A DNA stretch of 36,547 bases from Phycisphaera mikurensis (GCA_022730455.1 DZDI01000014.1:1-36547), one strand, 5' to 3'. Positions 8,513 to 17,389 are shown, counted from the stretch's first letter. Numbers and translations: made by a program. The notes: a model not told the origin generated them from the letters alone.

Positions 8513-9517
8513 GTGCCGCCTGAACGTTGGTTTGATGCCCATCTGGATTTGGCCTATCTGGCGCTTCAGGGACGTCCGATGCATTGGCCGTTGTCGGATG
8601 TGCGCCGCCGGCAGCCGGGTGCGTCTGTCACTTTTCCAAGCCTCATAGACGGACATATATGTGCGGTTTTGGCGACACTGTTTGTGCAGCCGTGGGACAA
8701 CAGACCGGCCGCAATTAACGGCTCATGGTCTTACCGCCGCACTCGAGATGCCCATTATTTAGCGAATATGCAACTCGATCTATACGACCAGTGGTTTGCA
8801 GAAGGATACCTGCAACGCCGTGGCCATTGCGAATTAAACACCGCCCCTGATGCCTACCTTCTGATGGAAGGGTGCAATCCTATTCGAGAGATCGATGATC
8901 TTAATCTATTTTATGGCCGTGGTGTGCGTGCTATAAGCCTGACATGGACTGGAGCCAATCGCTGGGCGGCAGGTAATGATGCACAAGGCGGGCTGAGCCA
9001 TGATGGGCAAAAACTGTTGCAGCGAGCAGGCGAGTTGGGCGTAATTCTGGATGTATCGCATCTTTCAGAGCGGGCATTTTTTGACGTGGTCGAGGTGTAT
9101 TCCGGCCCCATCATCGCCTCCCACTCCAATTGCCAGACATTGTTGCCATCGGCGTTGCAAAGCCCTCGGAATTTAAACGATGTACAGATTGGCCGGTTGG
9201 TACAGCGCGGTGGGGTCATAGGCATCAATTTGTATTCCAAATTTTTGGCAGCGGGTCGAGCGACGCTACATGACGTGGTCAGTCATATCTGCCACATTGC
9301 CGACATTGGTGGATCGATGAACTGCGTGGGATTAGGCTCCGATATGGATGGCGGTTTCGATAACAGCGCCCTGCCCGCAGAATTTCAATCACATGCAGAC
9401 CTGCCTCACCTTGCCGAGGCCATGTCGCATGCGGGTGTAAGTGATGAGGACATCCACCGCTTTGCCTGCCAAAATTGGGAAAACGCCATCGTTCGGCATC
9501 TGTACCACAAGCCTTGA
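8513..9517 (+). CDS. Membrane dipeptidase family protein (peptidase M19)
   Basis: Zinc-dependent dipeptidase of the renal dipeptidase family, expected to cleave dipeptides including D-residue-containing ones. The 334 residues form one TIM-barrel domain with the metal ligands in order: H10 and D12 (HLD), E119 (MEG), H183 (VSH), H204 (ASHSN), and the aspartates of GSDMDG at 275-280. LGVILDVSHLS (175-185) is a strong family signature. The start is a GTG at 8513; GAGGG (8505-8509) is close and AAAGG lies ten bases away. There is no signal peptide, so it is likely cytoplasmic. It may be cotranscribed with the preceding membrane protein and converges on argH. Confidence 0.88.
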   Translation: MPPERWFDAHLDLAYLALQGRPMHWPLSDVRRRQPGASVTFPSLIDGHICAVLATLFVQPWDNRPAAINGSWSYRRTRDAHYLANMQLDLYDQWFAEGYLQRRGHCELNTAPDAYLLMEGCNPIREIDDLNLFYGRGVRAISLTWTGANRWAAGNDAQGGLSHDGQKLLQRAGELGVILDVSHLSERAFFDVVEVYSGPIIASHSNCQTLLPSALQSPRNLNDVQIGRLVQRGGVIGINLYSKFLAAGRATLHDVVSHICHIADIGGSMNCVGLGSDMDGGFDNSALPAEFQSHADLPHLAEAMSHAGVSDEDIHRFACQNWENAIVRHLYHKP

Positions 9518-9551
9518 GGCAGGGATCGCATCCGCTGTTCGATCAGAAGCG

Positions 9552-9567
9552 GTGCCGTTGACGGCAC
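9552..9567. terminator. Hairpin between convergent genes, no T-tract
   Basis: GTGCCG (9552-9557) and CGGCAC (9562-9567) form a perfect six-base stem with a TTGA loop, between the dipeptidase stop (9517) and the argH stop (9595). Neither strand has a following T-run, so it may be a weak bidirectional terminator or RNA end-protecting stem. Confidence 0.35.
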
Positions 9568-9594
9568 GTAAAGTACAGGTCAATGCACGAAAGC

Positions 9595-11058
9595 TTATGC
9601 TCGGAAAGGCATATCATGGCTCGTTTTCTTGAGCGTTTTCTGCCACCAGGCAATTTGCTTTTTCACCGACTTTATCCCACCGGCACCGTAGGACTGATAA
9701 GCCCGGAGAACATTGAGCGAACCCAGCGATTGATAAACATCCTTGTCAATGACAGGGCACTCTCCCTGGAATTCCCCCAAAGCAAGTTCTGAAAGCGTGG
9801 AGAGTCCTAAATGTTCACAACGGGCCACGAGTTTACCTACGATTTGATGCGCAGTGCGGAATGCGACACCCTTTTTAACCAAATACTCGGCCAAGACTGT
9901 GGCATCAGGAAATCCACTATCAATATTTTCCCCCATGGCCATGGCATTTATTGATACGTGTTCGGTCATCGCCGCCGTCATCTCAATACAGGGAAGCACA
10001 GTATCATAAGCTGCGAACACCAGACGTTTGTCTTCCTGCATATCGCGGTTGTAGGCCAGTGGAAGTCCCTTGAACATAGTCAGCAAGGCCACCAAATGTC
10101 CATAAACACTGCCGGTTTTGCCGCGTATCAATTCGAGCATGTCCGGATTACGTTTTTGGGGCATCATGGAACTACCCGTAGTGTGTTGATTTGCAAGACG
10201 AATAAATTGAAACTCCGTGGAGCTGTAAATAATCCACTGTTCCGCAAGACGCGATAAATGCATCGCAATGGTCGCCATTGCAAAAACCAGTTCGATGGCA
10301 AAATCCCGATCGCTGACAGAATCGAGGCTATTGCGTGTGACACCACTGAAACCCAACTCCCTGGCGGAGAATGACCTGTCGATGGGTAAGGTGGTACCCG
10401 CAATGGCACCGGCCCCCAAGGGTGACCAATCGGTGCGTTTGGTCGCATCAACCAATCGGCATCTGTCGCGCTCGAGCATTTCAATAAATGCCAATACCTC
10501 ATGTGCAAAAACAATGGGTTGCGCACGCTGCAGATGGGTGTACGACGGGGCGGCCACAGTCACCGTAGATTGAGCAAGACCAAGTAAAGAAGCCTGCAAA
10601 TGATGCACCGCCCCATGGAGCTTGGTACCGGCGTCGAGACACCAAAGCCGGAAATCCAGTGCCACTTGATCATTGCGTGAGCGCCCCGTGTGGAGCTTAC
10701 GCCCCGGCTCACCGATGCGGGCCACCAACGATGCCTCAATGGCCATGTGAATATCTTCCTGGCTGACATCCCATACAAATTGGCCGGTGCGAATGTCATC
10801 CAGAATTTCATTCAAGCCGCGTTCGATCTGACGAAGCTCGGCCTGCGTAATAAGCCCCACCTTGGCCAGCATCCTGGCATGTATGCGTGAACCGCGCACA
10901 TCATATTCAGCAAGCCGATGGTCAAACGAAAGGGACTCCACAAAATTTTCAGCCATTTGATCGCAAACATCGCCGATGCGCGCCTGCCATGATTTACCGG
11001 CTGTCGAACCAGCAGAACGGGAGCCTATTTTTTCGGCATGCGATGATTTGGTTTTCAT
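9595..11058 (-). CDS. argH: Argininosuccinate lyase
   Basis: Splits argininosuccinate into arginine and fumarate, the last step of arginine synthesis, as a cytoplasmic tetramer. The 487-residue product has HTGRSRNDQ at 123-131, THLQRAQP at 174-181 and the fumarase/aspartase superfamily signature TGSSMMPQKRNP at 294-305, whose loop carries the catalytic serine. Start ATG at 11058 has GAGAAG (11067-11072) eight bases upstream; a GTG three codons earlier is possible. The N-terminus has about 20 extra Ser-, Gly- and Lys-rich residues before the core. argG is not adjacent. It lies 80 bases after the histidine kinase stop on the same strand. Confidence 0.96.
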   Translation of the reverse strand: MKTKSSHAEKIGSRSAGSTAGKSWQARIGDVCDQMAENFVESLSFDHRLAEYDVRGSRIHARMLAKVGLITQAELRQIERGLNEILDDIRTGQFVWDVSQEDIHMAIEASLVARIGEPGRKLHTGRSRNDQVALDFRLWCLDAGTKLHGAVHHLQASLLGLAQSTVTVAAPSYTHLQRAQPIVFAHEVLAFIEMLERDRCRLVDATKRTDWSPLGAGAIAGTTLPIDRSFSARELGFSGVTRNSLDSVSDRDFAIELVFAMATIAMHLSRLAEQWIIYSSTEFQFIRLANQHTTGSSMMPQKRNPDMLELIRGKTGSVYGHLVALLTMFKGLPLAYNRDMQEDKRLVFAAYDTVLPCIEMTAAMTEHVSINAMAMGENIDSGFPDATVLAEYLVKKGVAFRTAHQIVGKLVARCEHLGLSTLSELALGEFQGECPVIDKDVYQSLGSLNVLRAYQSYGAGGIKSVKKQIAWWQKTLKKTSHDMPFRA

Positions 11059-11138
11059 AATTTTCACTTCTCGAAGATCGTTCTCTATTGCCTACCGGCA
11101 TTGGCTTAACGGCCCGATTGGCGGTCAGGCTTCAGCCA

Positions 11139-12794
11139 TCAGACGCCGGGGCCGAAGGTTTTATCGGAATCTCCATCACGCGGGTGCGAAAGCGGAATAG
11201 TAATGCGGAAGGTTGTCCCGCTTCCGAGCCTGGACATGGCTTCAATTCGTCCGCCATGCTCTTCGACGATTTTTTTTGTTACCGCAAGTCCCAGTCCCGT
11301 GCCTTTCTGACCTTTGGTGGAATAGAATGGCTGGAAGATGCGCTGCAATTCATCGAGTTTGATACCCACACCATTATCTTGCACTTCAATAACGGCGACG
11401 TGGGCCACCGTATCCACATCGCTTTTGAGGGTAATGACACCACGTCCGGACTCCACCGCATCAACGGCATTGCCCAGTAAGTTCAGGACGGCCTGATGGA
11501 GCCCGTCGGCGTCGGCCGAAACTGGCGGCTGATTTTTATTGATCTCGGTCAGCAGGGTAACCTTTTTATCCTTGGCCGCCGTAACCAGCAGTTCAAGGCA
11601 TTCATTAAGCACATATGGAATATTGGTTAATTCATAATTTGGGCTGCGTGGCTTGGAGTACGCAAGCATGTTCATGGTCAGAGCCTGAACCTTGTCCAAG
11701 TTACGCTGTAGAATCGACCAACCCATCTTTATCTGGTTGATGTCGGTCTTTTTAATACCCATATCCACCACATCGGCGCCACCGCGCATCCCCTGGAGAA
11801 TGTTTTTGATGGAATGCGACAGCGATGCGACCGTCTGCCCGGTAGCGGCCAGACGCTCTTGGCGGACTGATTCCTGATATAGACGTGCAATTTCAATCGC
11901 CAGTCCCGTCTGCAGCCCGATGGCGGTGAGCAGACGGAGCTGGTCAGGCGTGTAGGAATAATTTTTAACACTGGAATCAATGTGCAACACGCCCAGATTT
12001 TTCTCACGGCCTTTGATGGGCACACAGATAGCGCTGCGAATCGCCATGTCATGCACAGACTTGCCCTTGAGGAAGCGCTGATCCGTCATGGCATTACTGG
12101 AAAGCACACCTTCGTTTTTGGCCAATACATGCTGGATAATGGTCTGGCTTACGGCAATCTTGCCGACCTGCTCTTCATCGCGGTAACGCACCACCACTGG
12201 TACCACTTTGCCGGTAACATCATCGACCAAACCGATGAATCCGCGGTCGGCACGCAACTGTTCAAATACCAGATCCATCACCTTATTGAGCAACTGCTGC
12301 TGATCAAAGACGCTGGCAATGGCCGTGGATATCTGCAGCAACACCTTGAAGTGAGCCATCGCCACCTGCGATGGCTCGGGCGCCGCGAGAATGACCGAAT
12401 CATCACTGCTGGGGATGGTGCTGATGATGCTTGAATCGCCGGGGCCACATGCCCCCTCAGTGGAAATATGGTCAGATTCCGCCAGACTCACACTGTTGGC
12501 GGCCGCCCCGAAGACCAGCAAAGTTGATCCAAGCCGTACCTGATCGCCCACCTTCAAGCGCGATGATTTATTCAGTCGCACGCCATTGACAAAGACACCG
12601 TTGGCACCCCCAGCGTCCGATATCGTCCAAGTATTATTAGCGAACTCAATATAGGCATGCTTACGCGAAACGGTTAAATCCGATAGCGGTACCTGCTCAC
12701 TGCTGCGGCCGATTAGCACCGGTTCCCGCATGGGGAACTCAAACTGACGCCCTTTGTCCGGGCCTTGTAGCACATATAAGGAGAGTTGCGGCAC
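11139..12794 (-). CDS. FHA-GAF sensor histidine kinase
   Basis: A soluble sensor kinase of 551 residues with no membrane segment. Order of domains: an FHA phosphothreonine-binding domain (about 3-98, with GRSSEQ at 29-34 and VSRKHA at 42-47), a linker, a GAF domain (about 150-305), a phosphoacceptor helix with SHSIKN and H327, and a HATPase domain with NLLGNAVDAV (438-447), DNGVGI (473-478) and GTGLGLA (498-504). The start is taken as the GTG at 12794, where the FHA strand begins with QLSLYVLQGPDKG; an in-frame TTG at 12842 would add 16 residues. No response regulator is adjacent, so the partner is unknown. FHA suggests crosstalk with Ser/Thr kinases; the GAF ligand cannot be read from sequence. 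Confidence 0.88.
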   Translation of the reverse strand: MPQLSLYVLQGPDKGRQFEFPMREPVLIGRSSEQVPLSDLTVSRKHAYIEFANNTWTISDAGGANGVFVNGVRLNKSSRLKVGDQVRLGSTLLVFGAAANSVSLAESDHISTEGACGPGDSSIISTIPSSDDSVILAAPEPSQVAMAHFKVLLQISTAIASVFDQQQLLNKVMDLVFEQLRADRGFIGLVDDVTGKVVPVVVRYRDEEQVGKIAVSQTIIQHVLAKNEGVLSSNAMTDQRFLKGKSVHDMAIRSAICVPIKGREKNLGVLHIDSSVKNYSYTPDQLRLLTAIGLQTGLAIEIARLYQESVRQERLAATGQTVASLSHSIKNILQGMRGGADVVDMGIKKTDINQIKMGWSILQRNLDKVQALTMNMLAYSKPRSPNYELTNIPYVLNECLELLVTAAKDKKVTLLTEINKNQPPVSADADGLHQAVLNLLGNAVDAVESGRGVITLKSDVDTVAHVAVIEVQDNGVGIKLDELQRIFQPFYSTKGQKGTGLGLAVTKKIVEEHGGRIEAMSRLGSGTTFRITIPLSHPRDGDSDKTFGPGV

Positions 12795-13134
12795 GCTGTT
12801 ATATCCGTCTAAAGCCTTGATAACCGACGTGCATCCATACAACGCCGGCGTTTACGAAAAAGACACCCATCACTGGCGGTACAGCCAAAGAATCCGCCAC
12901 CATTCGGATTGGGTGGCATAACCAGAACACCGCTGCCACCTTCAGTCCGGTGTATTGTAGTTACATCGATGGCCGCTGGATAGTCCCTCATCCATTCATG
13001 GCCCCTATTTAGTCTGTGCCCAGCGCCAGATACACGCTTGTAATGACCATCTAAAATACCCAAGGTTGGGCCTGTCTGACTGCACATCCAAGTTGTCGCA
13101 ATGATCGCCGACCGTATAGACACTCAAGGCGCCT
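12795..13134. other. 340-base spacer without a convincing gene
   Basis: Lies between the histidine kinase start and the stop of the orphan 151-residue gene. It holds overlapping inverted repeats: AATCCG (12891-12896) with CGGATT (12905-12910), and GCCACC (12896-12901) with GGTGGC (12912-12917). These are mutually exclusive pairings. A minus-strand open frame (12809-13123) has atypical composition and no family resemblance. No known RNA family was recognised. Confidence 0.4.
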
Positions 13135-13590
13135 TCAACTGTTGATGTTTTTCGCCGGTGTAATCTTTGAAGCATCAAGCAATTGCAACATGGAATCCAT
13201 TTGCGTACGAAGCCGGCCGCTTATGGAATCAAGCGCCGCAATTGCGCTGGGTTCCAAGGTACCATATTGGCGCATCTGCTTTGGCCGCAGATTATCGATA
13301 TAATTGGCAGCCTGAATCATGCTGACTCGAAAGTTCCAAACAGCGCTGATTTCCGGCGCCGGCAGGTCAACGCCATTTTCTTCCAAGATCGATCTCATCG
13401 TGGCTCGCACATCCTCAAGCCAATTCTGCGCAATCGATATCAACGTTGCATCCGCATCGGCGTTAACTGCATCCAGAGGTGAAGGCAATTCTGACACTTC
13501 TAATTGTGAAACAGCCTGCGTCAAAATGCGGTCGATTTCCTGAAAGGTCGACACAAGGTTCCGCCTATGATTTTCATTCAGTCCTGACAT
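13135..13590 (-). CDS. Hypothetical protein, helical, 151 residues
   Basis: I do not recognise this protein. It is soluble, acidic and predicted to be almost wholly alpha-helical, with heptad-like hydrophobic spacing in 10-30 and 115-142, so a small coiled-coil or helical-bundle protein is plausible. There is no signal peptide, membrane segment, cysteine or metal motif. The start ATG at 13590 has only a weak GGCGGG site four bases upstream. An 8-base inverted repeat enclosing 29 bases lies just upstream at 13625-13669. It is isolated: 340 bases from the histidine kinase downstream and over 700 bases from trxB. A real gene is likely given the frame length and ordered composition. Confidence 0.6.
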   Translation of the reverse strand: MSGLNENHRRNLVSTFQEIDRILTQAVSQLEVSELPSPLDAVNADADATLISIAQNWLEDVRATMRSILEENGVDLPAPEISAVWNFRVSMIQAANYIDNLRPKQMRQYGTLEPSAIAALDSISGRLRTQMDSMLQLLDASKITPAKNINS

Positions 13591-13624
13591 ATGCCCGCCA
13601 AATATCGATCCGCTACCCTTGCTA

Positions 13625-13669
13625 CAGGCAAAAACTCACCGAGGTGGCTGGCCCGTAACACTTTGCCTG
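13625..13669. repeat. Inverted repeat upstream of orphan gene
   Basis: CAGGCAAA (13625-13632) and TTTGCCTG (13662-13669) are perfect complements enclosing 29 bases, which themselves contain a CACC-ga-GGTG stem. It lies 35 bases upstream of the minus-strand gene at 13590 and could be a structured leader. No known riboswitch consensus was matched. Confidence 0.4.
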
Positions 13670-13831
13670 AGTTCGGCCTCGAAGCACCCGCCAACATGCC
13701 AAGCACCGGCCGCTTTTATTCTTCCCTGCGGCGCCACAACCATTTCCATTTGTCAGCGTGGTATGCTGCCATCCATACCTCGATCTGTCAAATGCCCATT
13801 TTAAGGTAAATTCGAGATAAAGGGGGTCAAG

Positions 13832-14110
13832 GTGTTCGGCCATTTATGGCAGATTTTCTCCGGCCGTCGAATGATCACGGTTTGCAAACGCGACGGTACA
13901 AGCCCTGCGGCTAAACGGCCCGCGTGCGTGGATACACCCGCTCGGTATAACGAAGTTTCTGAACGCCTTATCTCAAATCCGTGTATTTTAACCTTGAATG
14001 CGCCAATTGGGAGAGATTTCCTAGAACGGCTACCTTGCGGGACCAAGCCAATGAAACATTTTGCCAGAATCTTTTTGGATCGACACGCGGGTGAAAATGG
14101 CGATCTTTAG
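13832..14110 (+). CDS. Possible small hypothetical protein (weak)
   Basis: An open frame of 92 residues beginning at a GTG with AAAGGGGG a few bases upstream, the only ribosome-site support in this gene-poor stretch. The product is basic, has no recognised domain, and contains four scattered cysteines. It overlaps another frame on the opposite strand (13801-14046), and codon pattern does not clearly favour either. An inverted repeat (GCGATCT at 14100-14106 with AGATCGC at 14122-14128) spans its stop. Treat as a candidate only. Confidence 0.2.
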   Translation: MFGHLWQIFSGRRMITVCKRDGTSPAAKRPACVDTPARYNEVSERLISNPCILTLNAPIGRDFLERLPCGTKPMKHFARIFLDRHAGENGDL

Positions 14111-14312
14111 GATGCGACCAGAGATCGCTGCCACCCGCCCCACTACTGCAAATGGTGATCCAGCCGCAATCCATCCGTGACTCGCCATTCACCTGCATCG
14201 ACCACATCTCTGGCACATTGTTTACGGAGTATGGATCGTGCGACTAGAATGCCTACGCACTGTATGGGTGCGAATAAAAGTAGTTGGTTCTGTTTGGGTT
14301 GAAGGTATTTGG

Positions 14313-15299
14313 ATGTCAGAAAACGTTGAACAAACAGTCATTATTGGGTCCGGTCCGGCCGGATGGACGGCGGCCATTTATGCCGCACGTGCTAACTTAA
14401 AACCACTGGTTTTGGCGGGCGACGGGCTTAATCGAGATCGCTTTCCGGGTGGCCAGTTAATGTATACGTCGGAGATTGAAAATTACCCCGGCTTTGTACA
14501 CGGCATCAGCGGTCAGAAACTTATGGGGATATTTCAATCGCAGGCAGAGCGTTTTGGTACACGCGTTGAGACCGCGGTGGCAGCGAAAATTGATCTGAGC
14601 CAGCGACCATTCGTGATTCATGCAGCCGATGAACTCAATTCCCGCGAGTTTATGGTCAAGGCACACTCAATAATCATCTCGACCGGAGCCAGCGCTAATT
14701 ACTTAGGTTTGGAATCTGAAAAACGATACGAAAATCTCGGCGTATCTGCCTGTGCTGTATGCGATGGAGCTTTGCCTAGATTTCGTGATCAACCTGTTGT
14801 AGTGGTTGGCGGTGGCGATACGGCTGTTGAAGAGGCGATGTACCTGACCAAATTCGCGAGCCGCGTGTACCTGGTGCACCGGCGTGATGCGCTGCGGGCC
14901 AGTAAAATCATGGCCGCTCGAGCGTTTGAAAGCCCTCATATTGAATTGGTTTGGAATACCATCGTGGAAGAAGTCCTTGGCAACGAAAGCGACGGCGTAA
15001 CGGGCGTGCGCGTCAAAAATGTGAAAACCGCTGCCACCGCAGAAATAGCCTGCCGCGGGATGTTTGCGGGCATTGGCCATACCCCCAACACCGCTTTTTT
15101 GCGCGGGCAGGTGCCAATGGACGAAAAAGGGTACATTACGCTTGCAGACCCTTGCCGGTCGACCACCGATGTGCCGGGAGTATTTGCGGCTGGGGACTGC
15201 GCCGATCCGGTGTATCGACAGGCAATTACCGCCGCCGGCATGGGCTGTAAGGCAGCCATTGATGCCGAACGCTGGCTGGCAGCGGAGGGCATTCATTGA
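14313..15299 (+). CDS. trxB: Thioredoxin reductase (NADPH)
   Basis: FAD-dependent enzyme that reduces thioredoxin with NADPH in the cytoplasm. The 328 residues show the FAD-binding GSGPAG at 12-17, GGQL at 46-49, the redox-active CAVC at 147-150 (the common form is CATC), the NADPH-binding GGGDTAVEEA at 166-175 with HRRDALRASK at 189-198, and the C-terminal FAD motif AAGDCAD. The ATG at 14313 has GAAGG (14301-14305) seven bases upstream and matches the family start; an upstream GTG at 14238 would add 25 unrelated residues. Its stop overlaps the start of the pseudouridine synthase. A thioredoxin-like protein is encoded at 25.3 kb, but no classical trxA is in the window. Confidence 0.96.
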   Translation: MSENVEQTVIIGSGPAGWTAAIYAARANLKPLVLAGDGLNRDRFPGGQLMYTSEIENYPGFVHGISGQKLMGIFQSQAERFGTRVETAVAAKIDLSQRPFVIHAADELNSREFMVKAHSIIISTGASANYLGLESEKRYENLGVSACAVCDGALPRFRDQPVVVVGGGDTAVEEAMYLTKFASRVYLVHRRDALRASKIMAARAFESPHIELVWNTIVEEVLGNESDGVTGVRVKNVKTAATAEIACRGMFAGIGHTPNTAFLRGQVPMDEKGYITLADPCRSTTDVPGVFAAGDCADPVYRQAITAAGMGCKAAIDAERWLAAEGIH

Positions 15300-16120
15300 C
15301 ACTCCGCAGAAATTCAGCGGCCGGTGCAGATCGGCGAGCACGCGATTCAAAGCAGATAGCGCATCTGGTGCCAACCCCCAACGCCCGGTTGAAGCTGGAT
15401 ATTCTGCACGCGGATGACGCTTATTTAATTATTAATAAAGCATCCGGCATGGTCAGCCAGCCGGGCCTGGGACACACCCACGATACGGTGCTTAATGCTG
15501 CGTTTGGACGCTACGGTCATCAATTGCGTACCCTTGGTGCACGCAGGGACTGGGGGTTACTCCATCGACTGGACAAACCCACCAGCGGTGCGATGGTTCT
15601 GGCTCTCATGCCAGAGAGTTATGATCACCTGCGAAAGCTTTTTCAAGATCGACAAATTAAAAAAGAATATCTGGCTTTGGTACATGGTCATCCCCAGCCC
15701 GCACATGGTAAAATTGAGGCCCGTCTGGTGGAAACTGATACCGGCGTGAAAAAAGCGGTCGTATCTGCGGGGGGGCAGGATGCGCTGAGTTACTATTGGA
15801 CGTTGGCCCATGGTGAAAATGCATCGCTGGTCCGAATTGAAATCGTCACCGGACGCCTGCATCAGATACGCGCTCACATGATGTTCCTCGGCAACAGCCT
15901 TGTTGGAGATTCGCTTTACCCTCAACCCCATTTGCCATCCGGGGGTAATAGCGATGGTATTCATTTACATTGTCGCATGCTGCAATTTACGTATCCGCAT
16001 TCGAACCAACAGAGGCGTTTTCTGGCTCCATTGCCCAGAACATTTATAGTGGCGGCGCGGAAATTGGGCATCGCATTGCCGCCAACTCTGTCCGGGAGTC
16101 TATCCAAGGTGACCGCGTAA
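15296..16120 (+). CDS. RluA-family pseudouridine synthase
   Basis: Isomerises specific uridines in rRNA or tRNA. The 274-residue protein lacks a clear N-terminal S4 domain and has the catalytic HRLDKPTSG at 90-98 with D93, plus the later GRLHQIRAHM motif typical of the family. The target uridine cannot be assigned (RluA, RluC, RluD and TruC share these motifs). The start is a TTG at 15296 overlapping the trxB stop as TTGA, with a strong GGAGG (15284-15288) seven bases upstream, so translation is probably coupled to trxB. The first 30 residues are basic and not conserved in appearance. Confidence 0.9.
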   Translation: MTLRRNSAAGADRRARDSKQIAHLVPTPNARLKLDILHADDAYLIINKASGMVSQPGLGHTHDTVLNAAFGRYGHQLRTLGARRDWGLLHRLDKPTSGAMVLALMPESYDHLRKLFQDRQIKKEYLALVHGHPQPAHGKIEARLVETDTGVKKAVVSAGGQDALSYYWTLAHGENASLVRIEIVTGRLHQIRAHMMFLGNSLVGDSLYPQPHLPSGGNSDGIHLHCRMLQFTYPHSNQQRRFLAPLPRTFIVAARKLGIALPPTLSGSLSKVTA

Positions 16121-16177
16121 CCGCAACGGCGTCGGCCCGTACTGCCAGCGTGCATTACCGAAATCTTAACTATTAGC

Positions 16178-16186
16178 TGATATAAT
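16178..16186 (+). promoter_or_regulatory. Extended -10 promoter for the FIST gene
   Basis: TGATATAAT holds a perfect TATAAT (16181-16186) with the TGn extension and no recognisable -35. A start near 16193 leaves about 20 bases before the ATG at 16213. Confidence 0.55.
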
Positions 16187-16212
16187 CCAGCGGTAATGGA
16201 GAAGCCGAATCG

Positions 16213-17379
16213 ATGGAATTTAAATCTGCCTTGGTAGCCGACAATGACGCAGCCGTTCTGACACGAGGCATTTGCGATCAACTGGCGACCATTTCATCCC
16301 CTGATATGGTGGTGCTGTTTATAAGCAGTCGATTGAATTCCAGCTTTGAACGAATCGTCTTAGAAGTGCGGCGACGCACTGGTTGCAGGCATTTGGTGGC
16401 GTGCAATGCGCAAAGTGTGCTGGGCAATCATCAGGAGCTGGAGGGCAAAGCCGCAGTCTCAGCCCTGGCGATGGCCATTCCCGGTGCAGACATCTCGCTG
16501 TTTCGGCTCCAGGAAAATTGTTGGCAGGAACTGCTTTCCAATACAAGCACCCTGCATAATACATTGGCGGCCAATGAAAACACGCGAGGCTTTCTCCTTT
16601 TTGGCGACCCATTCACTACGCCCATCACCCAATTGCTGGAAGTGATTTCAAAGGCATTTCCTCGGTCGCCGGTCATTGGTGGAATGACCAGCGGCATCCG
16701 AGCGCCGGGCGAGTCGCGTATGGCAATTGACGACCAAGTTTTCAATGCCGGTGCCATTGGTGCCGCAATCGCCGGGCCGATCAAAATTGACTGCGTGGTA
16801 TCGCAGGGATGCAGGCCCATTGGTCAGCCTCTCAAAATCACCGCTGCACACGAAAATATAATTGAATCGCTCGACGATCAATCGCCGATCGAGATCATCG
16901 CAGAATTATGCCGCGATCTTGCCCGACCGGACCAAATTGCTGTTGAAAAGCGGGGCCTATTGATCGGACGAGTCATCGACCAGCGCAAAGGCAACTTCGG
17001 GCGGGGAGATTTTCTGGTGCGAAACATTCTCGACGCCAACCGCACCACTGGCAGTATTGCCATTGGCGATATGGTTAACTGTGGCCAAATTGTTCAATTT
17101 CATGTGCAAGACGCCCAAACGGCGACAGAAGACTTGAATCTTTTGTTGCAGGGGCACATGGTTTTGGCGGATAAACCGCTTGGGGCGTTAATGTTCAGTT
17201 GCAATGGCCGCGGTGAACAACTTTTCGGGCAGCCGCATCATGATGTCGCTGCGATCCAAAGGGTACTTGGACCGTTGCCCCTTGCAGGCTTCTTCGCTGC
17301 GGGTGAGCTTGGACCGGTGGGCCGGAGCAGTTTCATTCACGGCCAGACGGCGTCCATCGCTCTGTTTGATAATGGTTAG
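16213..17379 (+). CDS. FIST domain protein
   Basis: A 388-residue soluble protein made of a FIST N domain (about 25-215) and FIST C domain (about 225-375). The C-terminal GFFAAGELGPVG followed by FIHG and TASIALF is a strong FIST C signature. FIST (F-box and intracellular signal transduction) domains are proposed small-ligand sensors, possibly for amino acids. Here there is no fused output domain, so the signal path is unknown. ATG at 16213 has GGAGAAG (16198-16204) upstream. The stop TAG overlaps the AGGAGG ribosome site of the CYTH gene, so the two are almost certainly cotranscribed and may work together. Confidence 0.88.
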   Translation: MEFKSALVADNDAAVLTRGICDQLATISSPDMVVLFISSRLNSSFERIVLEVRRRTGCRHLVACNAQSVLGNHQELEGKAAVSALAMAIPGADISLFRLQENCWQELLSNTSTLHNTLAANENTRGFLLFGDPFTTPITQLLEVISKAFPRSPVIGGMTSGIRAPGESRMAIDDQVFNAGAIGAAIAGPIKIDCVVSQGCRPIGQPLKITAAHENIIESLDDQSPIEIIAELCRDLARPDQIAVEKRGLLIGRVIDQRKGNFGRGDFLVRNILDANRTTGSIAIGDMVNCGQIVQFHVQDAQTATEDLNLLLQGHMVLADKPLGALMFSCNGRGEQLFGQPHHDVAAIQRVLGPLPLAGFFAAGELGPVGRSSFIHGQTASIALFDNG

Positions 17380-17389
17380 GAGGCCATGT

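Noticed and set aside
12809-13123. 104-residue minus-strand open frame between the histidine kinase and the orphan gene
   Set aside because: Composition is irregular, rich in Arg, Gly and Cys, with no domain and no good ribosome site; it overlaps the start region of the histidine kinase in another frame.
13801-14046. 81-residue minus-strand open frame in the gene-poor stretch
   Set aside because: No ribosome site and no family; it overlaps a plus-strand candidate that has better start support.
14238-14312. N-terminal extension of TrxB from a GTG
   Set aside because: The 25 added residues do not match the family, and a good ribosome site precedes the ATG at 14313.
17204-17389. N-terminal extension of the CYTH protein overlapping the FIST gene
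   Set aside because: The added 62 residues are the FIST gene read in another frame; the AGGAGG site and the EIEIK start support ATG at 17390.
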